NCBI RefSeq assembly: GCF_900143235.1
Contig: NZ_FRDF01000013.1
Coordinates: 47,721-111,720, forward strand
Source of the DNA: Erythrobacter sanguineus
Lineage (GTDB): Bacteria > Pseudomonadota > Alphaproteobacteria > Sphingomonadales > Sphingomonadaceae
Direction of reading: 5' to 3'
Length of the DNA stretch: 64,000 nucleotides
Part shown: positions 24,183-33,760 of the stretch, in pieces
Numbering within the stretch: the stretch's first letter is position 1
Layout: each line of letters opens with the position of its first letter
Program-made: the position numbers and the translations under genes
The notes under the pieces: model-generated
Told to the model about the DNA's origin: nothing
Database searches by the model: none
Seen by the model: the letters and a program-made list of their open reading frames with translations, nothing else

Positions 24183-26744
24183 TCAGAACCGCGCGCGCAG
24201 CGTGACGCCATACTGGCGCGGCGGCAGGACGAAGGCCGAACGCGAGTTGGCCGCACCCGAGCCACGCAGAGTGGTGTTGAAGGTCACCCCGCGCACCACT
24301 TCGTTGGTCAGGTTGGTCACCCAGCCTTCGATCGCATAGGCACCATTGCCGAAGCGGAACCCGCCGCGCATGTTCACGAAGGCCTTGCCATCCTGCACGT
24401 CGGCGATGATCAGCGGGGCTGCATCGACCGCAGCCTGCAAGCTGCCGGCCGCCGCAATCGCTGCGGCATCGGGCGGGACAATCCCCTGGGTCGCAGTGCG
24501 CTGGTCGCTCTCCATCCGGATCTGGCCGGAGATGAAGAACTCGGTCGAATCATTGATCGGTTTTTCCCAAAGCCCACCAATCAGCGCGACGATCTGCGGC
24601 GCATTGGTGAGATCGAAACCGCACAGCGAGACAACCTGCGGCGCCGTCTGGTTTCCGGCGCAATCCGCAGGATAGCTGGCTTCGAGGATTGTCGCCCCGA
24701 CATTGAAGGTCAGTTCGCTGTTCGGGCGGATCAGGCCTTCGATTTCAACGCCCTTGGACTCGGCAACCGGCACATTGAAGGTCTGGAACGCCGTCCCGGT
24801 GAATTCGAGCACCTGAAAGTTGCTGAACTCTTCATAGAAGGCCGCGATATTGAGCGTCACCGCATCATCGAGGAACCGGGTCTTGAGGCCGAGTTCGAAG
24901 GCATCGACCTCTTCCGACAGGAAGGTCGGATCGGCGCCTGCCACCGCTGCGGTGGTATCAAGGTTGATGCCGCCTGCCTTGTAGCCATGCGTGAAGCTGG
25001 CATAGGCATTGACCGCCGGGCTGAATTCATAGGCCAGCTTGACGGTGTAGATCAGCTCTTCATCGTCGAATTCCGACTGGAAGGTGCGGACCAGCGGGAG
25101 CGCTGCGGCTTGCGGCAGATCAGCAGGGGCGGTGAAGCCAAAGCACCCGAGACCGATAAAGGTGGGCTGAAGAGAGGCAGGAACAGCGCCCAGAGCGCCC
25201 AGCACCGCCGGACAAATCTGGTTGTTTGAAGCCGGCTGCGTGAACCCGCCCGACTTTTCTTCCCACGAATAGCGCGCGCCCAGCGTCAGTTCGAGCCCGT
25301 CGGCGATCTCCAGCGAATTGTGCGTGAAGATCGCGTAGCTCTTGGCATCCTGCTGGAACCGGTTGGTGTTGGTGGTGCCAGCCGGATCAACCCCGGTGAA
25401 CACGGAGAGCGGATTGGCCCCCAGCGCACCGCCGGTCGGCACGAACAGCAGCGCGCCAACATTCTCGCCAAAATCCTGCCCAAGCGCGAAGCTGACCGAC
25501 TGGTCAAGCTGCTCGTCCGAATAGAAGCCGCCGATCATGTAGTTGAGCTTGCCGCCCCAGGTATCACCCTGCAGCCGCAGTTCCGCGGTCCAGGTCTCAA
25601 GCTCAAGGTTCAGGGCATCGACATTGAAGATGTCGAGACCGGTGAAATCGGAATCGTAATTCTCGAAGCTTTCATATGTCCGCCACGAACCGATGAAGAT
25701 CAGGTCGGCGCCATCCCAGACCGGGAACTCGACCTCGCCCGTGATGCCGTAATTGTCGATATCCGCGCGCGGGGCGAAATTGGCCGAAACCGTGCGGTTG
25801 TCCATCGCCTGTTCGAACGCGGCATTATCGCGCGGCGCGACCGACACGAAGGGCTGACCATTGCCCCCATTCGCGCCGAGACCGACCGCAGCATAGGCCC
25901 CGCCGGTCACCAGCGGCGACTGATAAAGCTCCACTGCCCCGCAGCAGCTCGACTGGCTCTTGGCATAGTCGGCGATGATGCGCCCACGCAGCCCGCTGTC
26001 GGTATCCCAGCCGACCTGGGCGCGAACCAGCCACTGATCGGCATCATTGGTATCGCCGACGCTGTTGCCGTTCCGGTCAACCACATCAAGGAAGCCATCC
26101 CGCTTGCGATAGGCACCGGTGACGCGCAGCGCCACGGTGTCCTGGACGATCGGCACGTTGACCGCGCCCTGCAGGCTGATTTCGTCGAAATTGCCATATT
26201 CGGCATTCACGAAGCCGCCGAATTCGGTGACATCGGGACGGACATTGGTGATATTGAGCGCGCCAGCCGACGTGTTGCGACCAAACAGCGTGCCCTGCGG
26301 CCCGCGCAGCACCTCGACCCGCTCGACATCGACGAATTCGCTTAGCGCGACGCCCGGCCGCGACTGGTAGGCGCCGTCGATGAAGATGCCGACCGCGCTT
26401 TCAAACCCGATATTGTTCGACGTGGTACCGATACCGCGAACGCGCAGCACCACAGAACCCGATGCAAGCTGCGCCTGACTGGCGGTAAAGCTGGGGGCGA
26501 GCGCCGAGATCTGCTGGATGTTGACCACGCGCTGGGCTTCCAGCTGCTGTGGCGAAATCGCGGTCACCGCCAGCGGAATGTCCTGCACGTCCTGCGCGCG
26601 GCGGGTTGCGGTCACGATGATGACATTGTCATCCCGGACTACGGGTGCCTGATCCTCGGCATCAGTATCCTGCGCAAAGGCGGGGGTGGTAAGCGCGCTG
26701 CATGCCATAAGGCCGCCAGCAAAAGCTGCAAGCTTGCGTGTCAT
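24183..26744 (-). CDS. TonB-dependent outer-membrane receptor
   Basis: The 853-residue product has a signal peptide (MTRKLAAFAGGLMACSALTTPAFAQ), a TonB box-like NVIIVTATRR, and a plug domain with IPLAVTAISPQQLEAQ, VLRVRGIGTTSNN and VERVEVLRGPQGTLFGRNTSAGALNI. A beta-barrel follows, ending in the typical aromatic residue (YGVTLRARF). Such receptors import large or scarce substrates in sphingomonads. The position beside acyl-CoA genes and a Baeyer-Villiger monooxygenase suggests uptake of a hydrophobic carbon source, but the substrate is unknown. Confidence 0.93.
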   Translation of the reverse strand: MTRKLAAFAGGLMACSALTTPAFAQDTDAEDQAPVVRDDNVIIVTATRRAQDVQDIPLAVTAISPQQLEAQRVVNIQQISALAPSFTASQAQLASGSVVLRVRGIGTTSNNIGFESAVGIFIDGAYQSRPGVALSEFVDVERVEVLRGPQGTLFGRNTSAGALNITNVRPDVTEFGGFVNAEYGNFDEISLQGAVNVPIVQDTVALRVTGAYRKRDGFLDVVDRNGNSVGDTNDADQWLVRAQVGWDTDSGLRGRIIADYAKSQSSCCGAVELYQSPLVTGGAYAAVGLGANGGNGQPFVSVAPRDNAAFEQAMDNRTVSANFAPRADIDNYGITGEVEFPVWDGADLIFIGSWRTYESFENYDSDFTGLDIFNVDALNLELETWTAELRLQGDTWGGKLNYMIGGFYSDEQLDQSVSFALGQDFGENVGALLFVPTGGALGANPLSVFTGVDPAGTTNTNRFQQDAKSYAIFTHNSLEIADGLELTLGARYSWEEKSGGFTQPASNNQICPAVLGALGAVPASLQPTFIGLGCFGFTAPADLPQAAALPLVRTFQSEFDDEELIYTVKLAYEFSPAVNAYASFTHGYKAGGINLDTTAAVAGADPTFLSEEVDAFELGLKTRFLDDAVTLNIAAFYEEFSNFQVLEFTGTAFQTFNVPVAESKGVEIEGLIRPNSELTFNVGATILEASYPADCAGNQTAPQVVSLCGFDLTNAPQIVALIGGLWEKPINDSTEFFISGQIRMESDQRTATQGIVPPDAAAIAAAGSLQAAVDAAPLIIADVQDGKAFVNMRGGFRFGNGAYAIEGWVTNLTNEVVRGVTFNTTLRGSGAANSRSAFVLPPRQYGVTLRARF

Positions 26745-27151
26745 TTTGATCCTCTCTCCACAATCCAGCTGATTTTGTAACAGCTTGGGTTTGCCGTTTG
26801 AAACCTATCAGGGTCTTGCGCCCTAACAAGAGTCACAGGCAAGTTCTGTCGAATAGTAGCAAAAATGCAACATGTTGTGCTGCAACGCAGCATGATAGCT
26901 TCAGGGCGAACCATTCGGGCAAGAATCTTTCCGGGGCTGCACATTGCGCTGTGAGCCGGTGCCCCATCGCAGAGAAGTCACGGCAGCCCGTGGCGGCGCC
27001 TGCCGGGGGTGGAGATGGTGGCCGCTGCGACAGGATCACTGCATGAAGCCCGCCGGATCTCTCCCAAAAGTCAGTTGCAGATTGCCATTCAAGACTCGCT
27101 TTTGCGCTGATGCTGTGGTTACATCAGTGTCAACAAGGGAGAGAGAGACCC
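26745..27151. promoter_or_regulatory. divergent control region of TonB receptor and Baeyer-Villiger gene
   Basis: No gene is seen in these 407 bases. Two adjacent palindromes, CAACATGTTG (26868-26877) and TGCTGCAACGCAGCA (26878-26892), lie about 125 bases from the receptor start and could bind a regulator. A sequence resembling the LiuR-like site, GGTTACATCAGTGTCAAC (27117-27134), stands just before the monooxygenase ribosome site. Confidence 0.35.
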
Positions 27152-28660
27152 ATGCTAGCCACACCGCCAGATTTCGACGTGCTGATCGTCGGTGCCGGAA
27201 TTTCCGGGATCGGCATGGCCGCGCACATGAAGATGAAAGCGCCGCACCACAGCTATGCCATTGTCGAGCAGCGCGAAAATCTTGGCGGGACATGGGATCT
27301 GTTCCGCTATCCCGGCATCCGCTCGGACAGCGACATGCACACACTCGGCTTCGATTTCGAGCCGTGGCGGCATGAAAAGTCGATCGCCGATGCGCCCGCG
27401 ATCCTCGATTATCTCGACCGCATCGTTGATGAACGCGGCATCCGCCAGCACATCCGGTTCGGCCACAAGGTCATCAGCGCCGATTTCCATCATGACGACG
27501 CGCGCTGGCATGTCGAGATGGAGCTGGCCGACGGTTCGCGCACGCGTATGACGGCGAATTTCATCTATCTCGGCTCGGGCTATTATGATTACGACGAGCC
27601 CTACGATCCCGGCTTTGATTTCGGGGAGTTTGAAGGTCAGGTCATCCACCCGCAATTCTGGCCCGAGGATCTGGATTACGCGGGCAAGAATGTGGTCGTT
27701 ATCGGATCGGGCGCGACGGCTGTGACCATCGTGCCGTCGATGGCGCGCGAGGCGGCGCATGTCACCATGCTCCAACGCACGCCGACCTGGATGTTCACCC
27801 GGCCCGCGAAGGACGCGGTGGCAAATTTCCTGAGACAGATCCTGCCCGAAAAGCTCGCCTACCGGCTGACGCGGTTCAAGAACATCAAGATGCAGGATTT
27901 CAGTTTCAAGCTGGCACGTGACAATCCGCAGAAGGTGAAGGACGCCCTCTACAAGAAGATCGAAGCCGCGCTGGGCCCCGATTACGACAAGGACACCTTC
28001 ACCCCGCCCTACAACCCGTGGGAACAGCGCCTGTGCCTGGTGCCCGATGAAGACCTGTTCCGGGCAATGAAGGCCGGCAAGGCGAACATCGTGACCGGCC
28101 ACATCGCCCAGTTCAAGAAAGACGGCGTGGAACTGGCCGACGGACAGTTCCTGCCGGCCGATATCGTCATCACCGCCACCGGTCTCAAACTGGCCGTGGC
28201 GGGCAAGATCGCGATCAGCGTGGACGGGGAGCCGGTCGCCTTCAATCAGCGGTTCTATTACAAGGGCTGCATGTTCTCCAACCTGCCCAACCTTGCGGTG
28301 GTGTTCGGCTATCTCAACGCCAGCTGGACGTTGAGGGCCGATATCAATTCCGACTATGTCTGCCGCGTGCTTGAACACATGCGCAAGACCGGCACGACCA
28401 TCGCCACCCCGGTGCTGACACCCGAAGCCGAGGGGCGCATCACCGAGGATGACGTGTTCGACTTTTCGAGCGGATACATCCAGCGCGGCAAGCACATCAT
28501 GCCGCGCAATTCGGTGTCCTATCCATGGCGGCTCAATCAGGAATACGTCATTGATCGCAAGCGGATGAAGGATGATCCGCTGACCGATGGCCTCCTGACC
28601 TTCACCCGCGCCGGGGCCAATGCGCAGACCACCGGGGAGCAGCTGGAAGCTGCTGAATGA
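27152..28660 (+). CDS. flavin-containing (Baeyer-Villiger type) monooxygenase
   Basis: The enzyme should use FAD, NADPH and O2 to insert oxygen into a ketone or aldehyde. The 502-residue product has the FAD motif VGAGISGIGMAAH, GGTWDLFRYPGIRSDSDMHTLG, the fingerprint FEGQVIHPQFWPEDLDYAG (FxGxxxHxxxW/P pattern) and the NADPH motif VIGSGATAVTIVP. GGGAGAGAGAG precedes the ATG at 27152. It is divergent from the TonB receptor and may share its control region. The substrate is unknown. Confidence 0.9.
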   Translation: MLATPPDFDVLIVGAGISGIGMAAHMKMKAPHHSYAIVEQRENLGGTWDLFRYPGIRSDSDMHTLGFDFEPWRHEKSIADAPAILDYLDRIVDERGIRQHIRFGHKVISADFHHDDARWHVEMELADGSRTRMTANFIYLGSGYYDYDEPYDPGFDFGEFEGQVIHPQFWPEDLDYAGKNVVVIGSGATAVTIVPSMAREAAHVTMLQRTPTWMFTRPAKDAVANFLRQILPEKLAYRLTRFKNIKMQDFSFKLARDNPQKVKDALYKKIEAALGPDYDKDTFTPPYNPWEQRLCLVPDEDLFRAMKAGKANIVTGHIAQFKKDGVELADGQFLPADIVITATGLKLAVAGKIAISVDGEPVAFNQRFYYKGCMFSNLPNLAVVFGYLNASWTLRADINSDYVCRVLEHMRKTGTTIATPVLTPEAEGRITEDDVFDFSSGYIQRGKHIMPRNSVSYPWRLNQEYVIDRKRMKDDPLTDGLLTFTRAGANAQTTGEQLEAAE

Positions 28661-28667
28661 TTGCCGA

Positions 28668-28703
28668 TCGTCGTTGCGAGGCAACTGCGCCTTGCAACGA
28701 CGA
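28668..28703 (+). terminator. hairpin terminator after the monooxygenase
   Basis: The 10-base arms TCGTCGTTGC and GCAACGACGA enclose 16 bases and are followed by ATCTCTTTT. The arms start eight bases after the stop codon. Confidence 0.7.
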
Positions 28704-28743
28704 ATCTCTTTTGATTATGCGCGCCTTCGCCTAATCCCCCCCG

Positions 28744-29505
28744 ATGACCTTTCCCGAAAAAATCTGGACCGCCGGACTTGTCATCATCGGCGATGAAATC
28801 CTCTCCGGCCGCACGCAGGACAAGAATATCGCGCAGATCGCCAGCTGGCTGCAGGTGCAGGGCATCCGCCTTGCCGAAGTGCGGGTGGTGCCGGATGTAG
28901 AAAGCCGGATCGTGGAGGCGGTCAACGCGCTTCGCGCCGCCAATGATTATCTCTTCACCACCGGCGGGATCGGCCCGACGCATGATGATATCACCGTCGA
29001 TGCGGTCGCCGCCGCGCTGGGCGTGCCGGTGGTGATCCACCCCGAAGCGCGCGCGCTGCTCGAAGGCTATTATGCGACCCGTGGCGGCCTCAACGAAGGC
29101 CGCCTGCGCATGGCCCGCGTGCCCGAAGGCGCAGAACTCATCCCCAACCGCATGTCGGGCGCCCCGGGCATCCGGCGCGGCAACCTGTTCCTGATGGCGG
29201 GCGTGCCGCACATCACCGCAGGCATGCTCGATGCCCTCACCGGCCAGCTTGAAGGCGGCGCGCCGCTGCTGACCGAGACGATCGGCTGCTGGGTGGCTGA
29301 AAGCGAGATCGCGCAATTGCTGCGCGAGGTCGAAACCGCGCATGAAACCTGCCAGATCGGATCCTACCCGTTCTTCCGCGAAGGCCGCGTCGGCGCCAAT
29401 TTCGTGGTCCGATCGACCAGCGCCGAAGACCTGAGGCGCTGCTGCGACAGCCTGACCGACGGACTGGCCACCAGCGGATATGAGTTCACCCCGGGCGGGA
29501 TCTGA
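28744..29505 (+). CDS. CinA N-terminal-like molybdopterin-binding domain protein
   Basis: The 253-residue protein has LVIIGDEILSGRTQDKNIAQIASWL, YLFTTGGIGPTHDDITVDAVAAALG and LFLMAGVPHITAGMLDAL. These are the conserved blocks of the MoaB/MogA-like domain that forms the N-terminal part of CinA. The C-terminal nicotinamide-nucleotide amidase domain of full CinA is absent, as in the short COG1058 proteins of alphaproteobacteria. Members hydrolyse ADP-ribose or related nucleotides, or have no proven role. It is monocistronic or at the head of the next two genes. Confidence 0.85.
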   Translation: MTFPEKIWTAGLVIIGDEILSGRTQDKNIAQIASWLQVQGIRLAEVRVVPDVESRIVEAVNALRAANDYLFTTGGIGPTHDDITVDAVAAALGVPVVIHPEARALLEGYYATRGGLNEGRLRMARVPEGAELIPNRMSGAPGIRRGNLFLMAGVPHITAGMLDALTGQLEGGAPLLTETIGCWVAESEIAQLLREVETAHETCQIGSYPFFREGRVGANFVVRSTSAEDLRRCCDSLTDGLATSGYEFTPGGI

Positions 29506-29571
29506 TCGCGCCGGATACCAGCCGATATCATCACGCGGCCTTAACCCTTTGCCGCTAAGGCTCTGGGAAGC

Positions 29572-30549
29572 ATGACCTGTGTCTACATCACCATTGATAC
29601 CGAGTATTCCTCGGGGCTTTATACCGGGCCGGGGCTGGCCGACCGGGCGGAAAATTACGCCCGCTCGATCGCCTGCATAACCCCTGAAGGCGCGGCGGGC
29701 ATCCCCCACAAGCTCGAATTGCTGGCGGCCCATGGCCAGAAGGCGGTGTTTTTCGTCGACCCCATGCCGGCGCTTGTATGGGGCGTGGCGGCAATCGAGG
29801 ACATTGTGGGGCCCATCATCGCTGCCGGGCAGGATGTGCAATTGCACTGCCATACCGAATGGCTGGGCCTTTCCGGCAACGCCAATCCGCTGCGCTCGCA
29901 ACGGACGGGCCACAACATCGCCGATTTCCCGTTCGAGGAACAATGCCAGATCCTCGATTATGCCCGCGCCACGCTGATGGCTGCAGGTGCGCAGGTGCCG
30001 CGGGCCTTTCGCGCGGGCAATTACGGCGCCAATGACGATACGTTGCAGGCGCTGGCGCAGATTGGCCTCGCCTATGATTCCAGCCATTGCCCCGCGCTTG
30101 TCGGCGGGGCGTGCCGGATCAGCCTCGGCCCGGAGGATCGCGATCCGGTGCTCCACAAGGGGGTAATCGAGGTTCCCGTTGGCACCATCGGCACCATCGG
30201 CGGCGGACAACGTCACGCCCAGATCACCGCGCTCACGCTGGCTGAAATGGTGGCTGCAATCCGCCACGCGCAAGGTTGCGGACGCGAAAGCTTTACGCTG
30301 GTGAGCCATTCCTTCGAACTCATCAACCGTCGCAGCCTTGCGGTGAACCGGATCGTGCGCCGGCGCTTCGCCGGACTTGTGCGCGCGCTTGCGACCATGC
30401 GCGGGATCGAAACCGGGACATTCGCCGACAACCCGCCGCCGCTCTCCGCGCTTGCCGGGCAAAGCCAGCCGCTGCCAGCCAACGCGGTGCGGACGGGCAT
30501 GCGGATCGCTGAGCAGCTGGTTTCGAACACGCTCTATGGCGCGATCTAG
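29572..30549 (+). CDS. polysaccharide deacetylase-family protein
   Basis: The 325-residue product has the NodB-homology pattern of carbohydrate esterase family 4: an acidic TIDTEYSSG near the N-terminus, QLHCHTEWLGL supplying metal-binding histidines, AFRAGNYGANDDTLQALAQIG, and LVSHSFELI near the C-terminus. No signal peptide is seen. The GNAT-fold gene follows after nine bases, a pairing known from exopolysaccharide loci. Here it may modify a surface glycan or capsule precursor; no other glycan genes are adjacent. Confidence 0.8.
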   Translation: MTCVYITIDTEYSSGLYTGPGLADRAENYARSIACITPEGAAGIPHKLELLAAHGQKAVFFVDPMPALVWGVAAIEDIVGPIIAAGQDVQLHCHTEWLGLSGNANPLRSQRTGHNIADFPFEEQCQILDYARATLMAAGAQVPRAFRAGNYGANDDTLQALAQIGLAYDSSHCPALVGGACRISLGPEDRDPVLHKGVIEVPVGTIGTIGGGQRHAQITALTLAEMVAAIRHAQGCGRESFTLVSHSFELINRRSLAVNRIVRRRFAGLVRALATMRGIETGTFADNPPPLSALAGQSQPLPANAVRTGMRIAEQLVSNTLYGAI

Positions 30550-30558
30550 ACGCGGGCG

Positions 30559-31482
30559 ATGGCAGCAGCGCAACAACAGGTCGGGATCGATTTCACCATC
30601 GGCGCGCGACGTTTGCTGGCGGTGCAGCGCAGCCTTGCAACCTGGAGCTTTACGCTGGATCAGGTGCTTTCGGGCACGCTGCCCGATGCGCCTGAAGCCG
30701 GCCCGGACGGGCTGCGGGTGCTTTCCGCCCCAACCGGCCAGCTTGCTGCGATCGCGGCGCGCTATCCCGGTTTTGTCGCAGGCGGGCGGCAGGATTATCG
30801 CCGCCACTACATCGACATGAGCGGCAGTTTTGCAGATTACCTCGCGCAGTTCTCGGGCAAGACCCGTTCGACCCTGCGGCGCAAGGCCAGGAAGCTGGCC
30901 GAGGAGACTGGCGGCTATACCGTCTCCGAACACCGCACCCCGGTGGAGATCGAGGCCTTCCTTGCCGCCGCCCTGCCCCTGTCGGCGCGCACCTATCAGG
31001 CGCGGCTGCTTGATGCCGGCCTGCCTGATAGCCCCGCCGCCCGGCGCGCGATAATGGAGGCCGCTGGCAATGACCGGATGCGGGCCTTCCTGCTGCACGC
31101 GGGCGACCAGCCGATCGCCTACCTCAGCTTGCCGGTGACCGGGCCGGAGACAGGCGGAACTCTGGTCTATGCCCATCTCGGCTACGACCCCGATCATGCG
31201 CGGCTTTCGCCCGGCACGGTGTTGCAGATGGACGCGCTTGAGCGGCTGTTTGCCGAAGGCCGCTATCGCTGGTTCGACTTCACCGAGGGTGATGGCGCGC
31301 ACAAGGCGATGTTCGGCACTGACAGCGCGGCCTGTTCCAGCCTCGTTTTGCTGCGCCCCACGCTGGCAAACCGATCCTTGCTGGGCGCGCGAAGCGCCTT
31401 TGATGCAGGAGTAGCGCAGGCCAAGGCATTGGCCGCAAGCTCGGGCGCGCTAGAGCGTATCCGGGCCAGATTGCGCGCCTGA
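30559..31482 (+). CDS. GNAT-fold acyltransferase of the BcsL/CelD (FemAB-like) type
   Basis: The 307-residue product contains FSGKTRSTLRRKARKLAEETGG and a C-terminal core with AFLLHAGDQPIAYLSL, VYAHLGYDPDHARLSPGTVLQMDALERLFAEG and WFDFTEGDGAHKAMFG. This order is typical of the CelD/BcsL acetyltransferase-like domain found beside exopolysaccharide genes. It starts nine bases after the deacetylase stop and probably shares its transcript. The last 33 bases overlap the 3' end of the convergent small membrane protein gene. Confidence 0.8.
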   Translation: MAAAQQQVGIDFTIGARRLLAVQRSLATWSFTLDQVLSGTLPDAPEAGPDGLRVLSAPTGQLAAIAARYPGFVAGGRQDYRRHYIDMSGSFADYLAQFSGKTRSTLRRKARKLAEETGGYTVSEHRTPVEIEAFLAAALPLSARTYQARLLDAGLPDSPAARRAIMEAAGNDRMRAFLLHAGDQPIAYLSLPVTGPETGGTLVYAHLGYDPDHARLSPGTVLQMDALERLFAEGRYRWFDFTEGDGAHKAMFGTDSAACSSLVLLRPTLANRSLLGARSAFDAGVAQAKALAASSGALERIRARLRA

Positions 31483-31767
31483 GCCAGCGTCATCATCGCT
31501 TTTGCGCAGGGCGGCCTTGCTGCGATTGCTCACCTGCTTGCGAAACCGTTCTTCCATCAGCCGCCGTTCGGACGGCTGGCTGCGCCCGGGCAGGCTGAAC
31601 CGCAGCACAAGATACAGCCACAGCGCGGCCACAAGGCCGAGCAGGGTTCCGGCGGCAAGGCCAAGCCGGAGATCATAATGCAGAATGAGCGCAAAGGCGG
31701 CGAACGCAAAGCCGATCACAAACCACTTGGGATCAAGAAACGATCCTTCGTCAGGTGAGACGACCAT
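31450..31767 (-). CDS. small membrane protein with two helices
   Basis: The 105-residue product has two hydrophobic helices (about residues 14-29 and 34-57: WFVIGFAFAAFALILHY, LGLAAGTLLGLVAALWLYLVL) and a basic C-terminal tail with LMEERFRKQVSNRSKAALRKS. I do not recognise the family. The 3' end overlaps the convergent GNAT gene by 33 bases, so the last residues of the two genes constrain each other. The 250 bases between this gene and rplA hold only a terminator. Confidence 0.7.
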   Translation of the reverse strand: MVVSPDEGSFLDPKWFVIGFAFAAFALILHYDLRLGLAAGTLLGLVAALWLYLVLRFSLPGRSQPSERRLMEERFRKQVSNRSKAALRKSDDDAGSGAQSGPDTL

Positions 31768-31886
31768 GCATTATCCTTTTATGCAGTCAGCGCCGGGGAG
31801 GAGGAGAGGTGGGCGCGACTGAGTGCTGAAAATGGCAATCAGGCCCTAAAAATCAAGGGGGTAAAAGACGTATTTGGCAAAACAAA

Positions 31887-31914
31887 GGGCCGGAAGCCAA
31901 CCGGCTCCCGACCC
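31887..31914 (-). terminator. rho-independent terminator of the rplK-rplA operon
   Basis: On minus, arms GGGTCGGGAGCC and GGCTTCCGGCCC (two G-T wobbles) enclose GGTT and are followed by TTTGTTTTGCC. It lies about 100 bases after the rplA stop. Confidence 0.8.
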
Positions 31915-32017
31915 TTGTTGCCCATCACGGGCGCTGTAGGAAAGACCCTGTCCTCAACCCGAAGATCAAAAGGGCCACCCACAGCGCAAGCGAAGCCGTG
32001 CGGCTTCGCGCCGCAGA

Positions 32018-32710
32018 TTACGCTCCTTCGACTTCGGTCAGGTCAACCTTGAGGCCCGGGCCCATCGACGAGGTCACGGTGACCTTGCGGAGGTACTTGC
32101 CCTTGGCGCCGCTCGGCTTGGCCTTGACCACAGCTTCGGTCAGCGCCTTGAAGTTGGCCTTCAGCGCATCATCGGAAAAGCTCAGCTTGCCAATGCCGGA
32201 GTGGATGATGCCCTGCTTTTCCACGCGGAATTCGACCTGGCCAGCCTTGGCATCCTTCACCGCCTGTTCGACATTCGGGGTGACGGTGCCCAGCTTGGGG
32301 TTCGGCATCAGCCCCTTGGGGCCGAGCGTCTTGCCCAGACGACCAACGATGCCCATCATGTCGGGCGAGGCGATCACGCGGTCATAATCGAGATTGCCGG
32401 CCATCATGTCTTCCATGAGGTCTTCGGCCCCGACCTTGTCGGCCCCGGCAGCCAGCGCCTTTTCGGCGTTGTCACCGCGCGCGAACACCGCCACGCGCAC
32501 ATCCTTGCCGGTACCCGACGGCAGCGACACCATGCCGCGCACCATCTGATCGGCATGACGCGGATCGACGCCGAGGTTCATCGCCACTTCGACGGTTTCG
32601 TCGAACTTGGTCTTGAACTGACGCAGCGTGGTCAGTGCTTCTTCGACTGAATAGAGCTTCTCGCGGTCGAGAGCGCCCAGTTCCTTGGCCTTCTTTGAAA
32701 TCTTCGCCAT
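32018..32710 (-). CDS. rplA: 50S ribosomal protein L1
   Basis: L1 forms the L1 stalk of the large subunit and helps release deacylated tRNA. The 230-residue product has [26 protein letters not shown] at the start and the conserved [22 protein letters not shown] segment ([20 protein letters not shown]). The ATG at 32710 lies five bases from the rplK stop; longer in-frame extensions run into rplK. L1 often represses its own operon in other bacteria. Confidence 0.98.
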   Translation of the reverse strand: MAKISKKAKELGALDREKLYSVEEALTTLRQFKTKFDETVEVAMNLGVDPRHADQMVRGMVSLPSGTGKDVRVAVFARGDNAEKALAAGADKVGAEDLMEDMMAGNLDYDRVIASPDMMGIVGRLGKTLGPKGLMPNPKLGTVTPNVEQAVKDAKAGQVEFRVEKQGIIHSGIGKLSFSDDALKANFKALTEAVVKAKPSGAKGKYLRKVTVTSSMGPGLKVDLTEVEGA

Positions 32711-32714
32711 CAGA

Positions 32715-33146
32715 TCAGCCCTCCACCACTTCAAGGCCCATCGAACGGGCAGAGCCTTCGATGATGCGCATCGCCATATCGATATCATTGGCGTTGAGAT
32801 CGGCCATCTTGGCCTCGGCAATTTCCTTGATCTGGCTCTGGGTGACCTTGCCCGCAATCACCTTGCTCGGCTCCTTCGAGCCCGACTTGAGGCCAGCTGC
32901 CTTCTTCAGGAAGTAGGACGCCGGCGGGGTCTTGGTGATGAAGGTGAAGGAACGATCCGCATAGACCGTGATCACGGTCGGGATCGGCATGCCCTTGTCC
33001 ATTTCCTGCGTCGAGGCGTTGAACGCCTTGCAGAATTCCATGATGTTCACGCCGCGCTGACCCAGCGCCGGGCCGATCGGCGGCGAGGGCGTGGCAGAGC
33101 CCGCGGGCACCTGCAGCTTGATATAGCCTTCGATTTTCTTGGCCAT
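32715..33146 (-). CDS. rplK: 50S ribosomal protein L11
   Basis: L11 sits at the GTPase-associated centre of the large subunit. The 143-residue product begins [43 protein letters not shown], the family signature, and ends [24 protein letters not shown]. It heads the rplK-rplA pair. A 365-base spacer with a dispersed repeat separates it from the next upstream gene, so a promoter for rplKA in this spacer is likely. Confidence 0.98.
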   Translation of the reverse strand: MAKKIEGYIKLQVPAGSATPSPPIGPALGQRGVNIMEFCKAFNASTQEMDKGMPIPTVITVYADRSFTFITKTPPASYFLKKAAGLKSGSKEPSKVIAGKVTQSQIKEIAEAKMADLNANDIDMAMRIIEGSARSMGLEVVEG

Positions 33147-33340
33147 GTGGCCTTACTCCTGTCGCACTATTGCCCGGCTGTTTCCATCCGGACTCATGTT
33201 AAGCGGTCCAGCGCCCCTGCTTGTGCATTGCAGCGGCTCCCGCACGGAATCGCCCGCCCGAGGGCCAGCGAAGGCGCGCGCATAGCGGATCTGGCAGGCG
33301 ATGCAAGCCGCAACCCGCCCACAAGGCCTTGCGCCGCCTC

Positions 33341-33481
33341 CGTGTTGGAGACACATGAGACACTGTCCAGAGACAGAAAACTCGCCCCCGCTGCACACGG
33401 CTCCTGCCGGAAGCGAACGAACGAATGGGCGGCGCAAGCGGACATGGGGCCAAGCCTAGTTCGGCCCGGTGGAGTAGGAAA
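33341..33481. repeat. repeat A copy 2: ~141-bp unit with conserved ends
   Basis: The left 26 bases are identical to 2349-2374, and the right end AGTAGGAAA (33473-33481) is at nearly the same distance as in copy 1 (132 against 130 bases). The middle is different but equally G+C-rich. It occupies most of the spacer 33147-33511, which otherwise shows no gene. Confidence 0.6.
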
Positions 33482-33511
33482 CCGCTGCTGCGCGCTGCGC
33501 AAGGGCAGACC

Positions 33512-33709
33512 CTATGCCTCCCCTGATGGGCTGTGCTGTGCGGAGGAAGGAGGGCGCAGTCCCTTGGTGCGGCTGGTGAGGTGGAACGCACGGCACAAGG
33601 CGCACTTGTAGGCGCGCAAGGTGACATCAGCGCGCAAGGCCACCGCATCGGCCTCCTCGCGGGTCGCGAAGCGGCGCTTGCGCTGACAGATGCCGGGGCT
33701 GGTTTTCAT
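33512..33709 (-). CDS. small zinc-ribbon-like conserved protein, 65 residues
   Basis: The product reads CQRKRRFATREEADAVALRA then YKCALCRAFHLTSRTKG. This pattern, a first Cys, then Y-x-C-x2-C-x3-HLTS, recurs in short proteins of alphaproteobacteria and phages and suggests a small metal-binding fold of Cys and His. The ATG at 33709 is preferred; an in-frame start at 33769 would run through repeat B. It stands between nusG and rplK on the same strand, where most sphingomonads have nothing or a spacer. Function unknown. Confidence 0.6.
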   Translation of the reverse strand: MKTSPGICQRKRRFATREEADAVALRADVTLRAYKCALCRAFHLTSRTKGLRPPSSAQHSPSGEA

Positions 33710-33760
33710 GGTTCGGGTCTGAACACCACCAAGACAATCGCGCTGGAACGGCCTCGCCAG

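Noticed and set aside
28537..31302. 921-codon minus-strand frame across the CinA-like, deacetylase and GNAT genes
   Set aside because: Three well-defined plus-strand genes occupy this stretch; the long frame is a by-product of codon bias.
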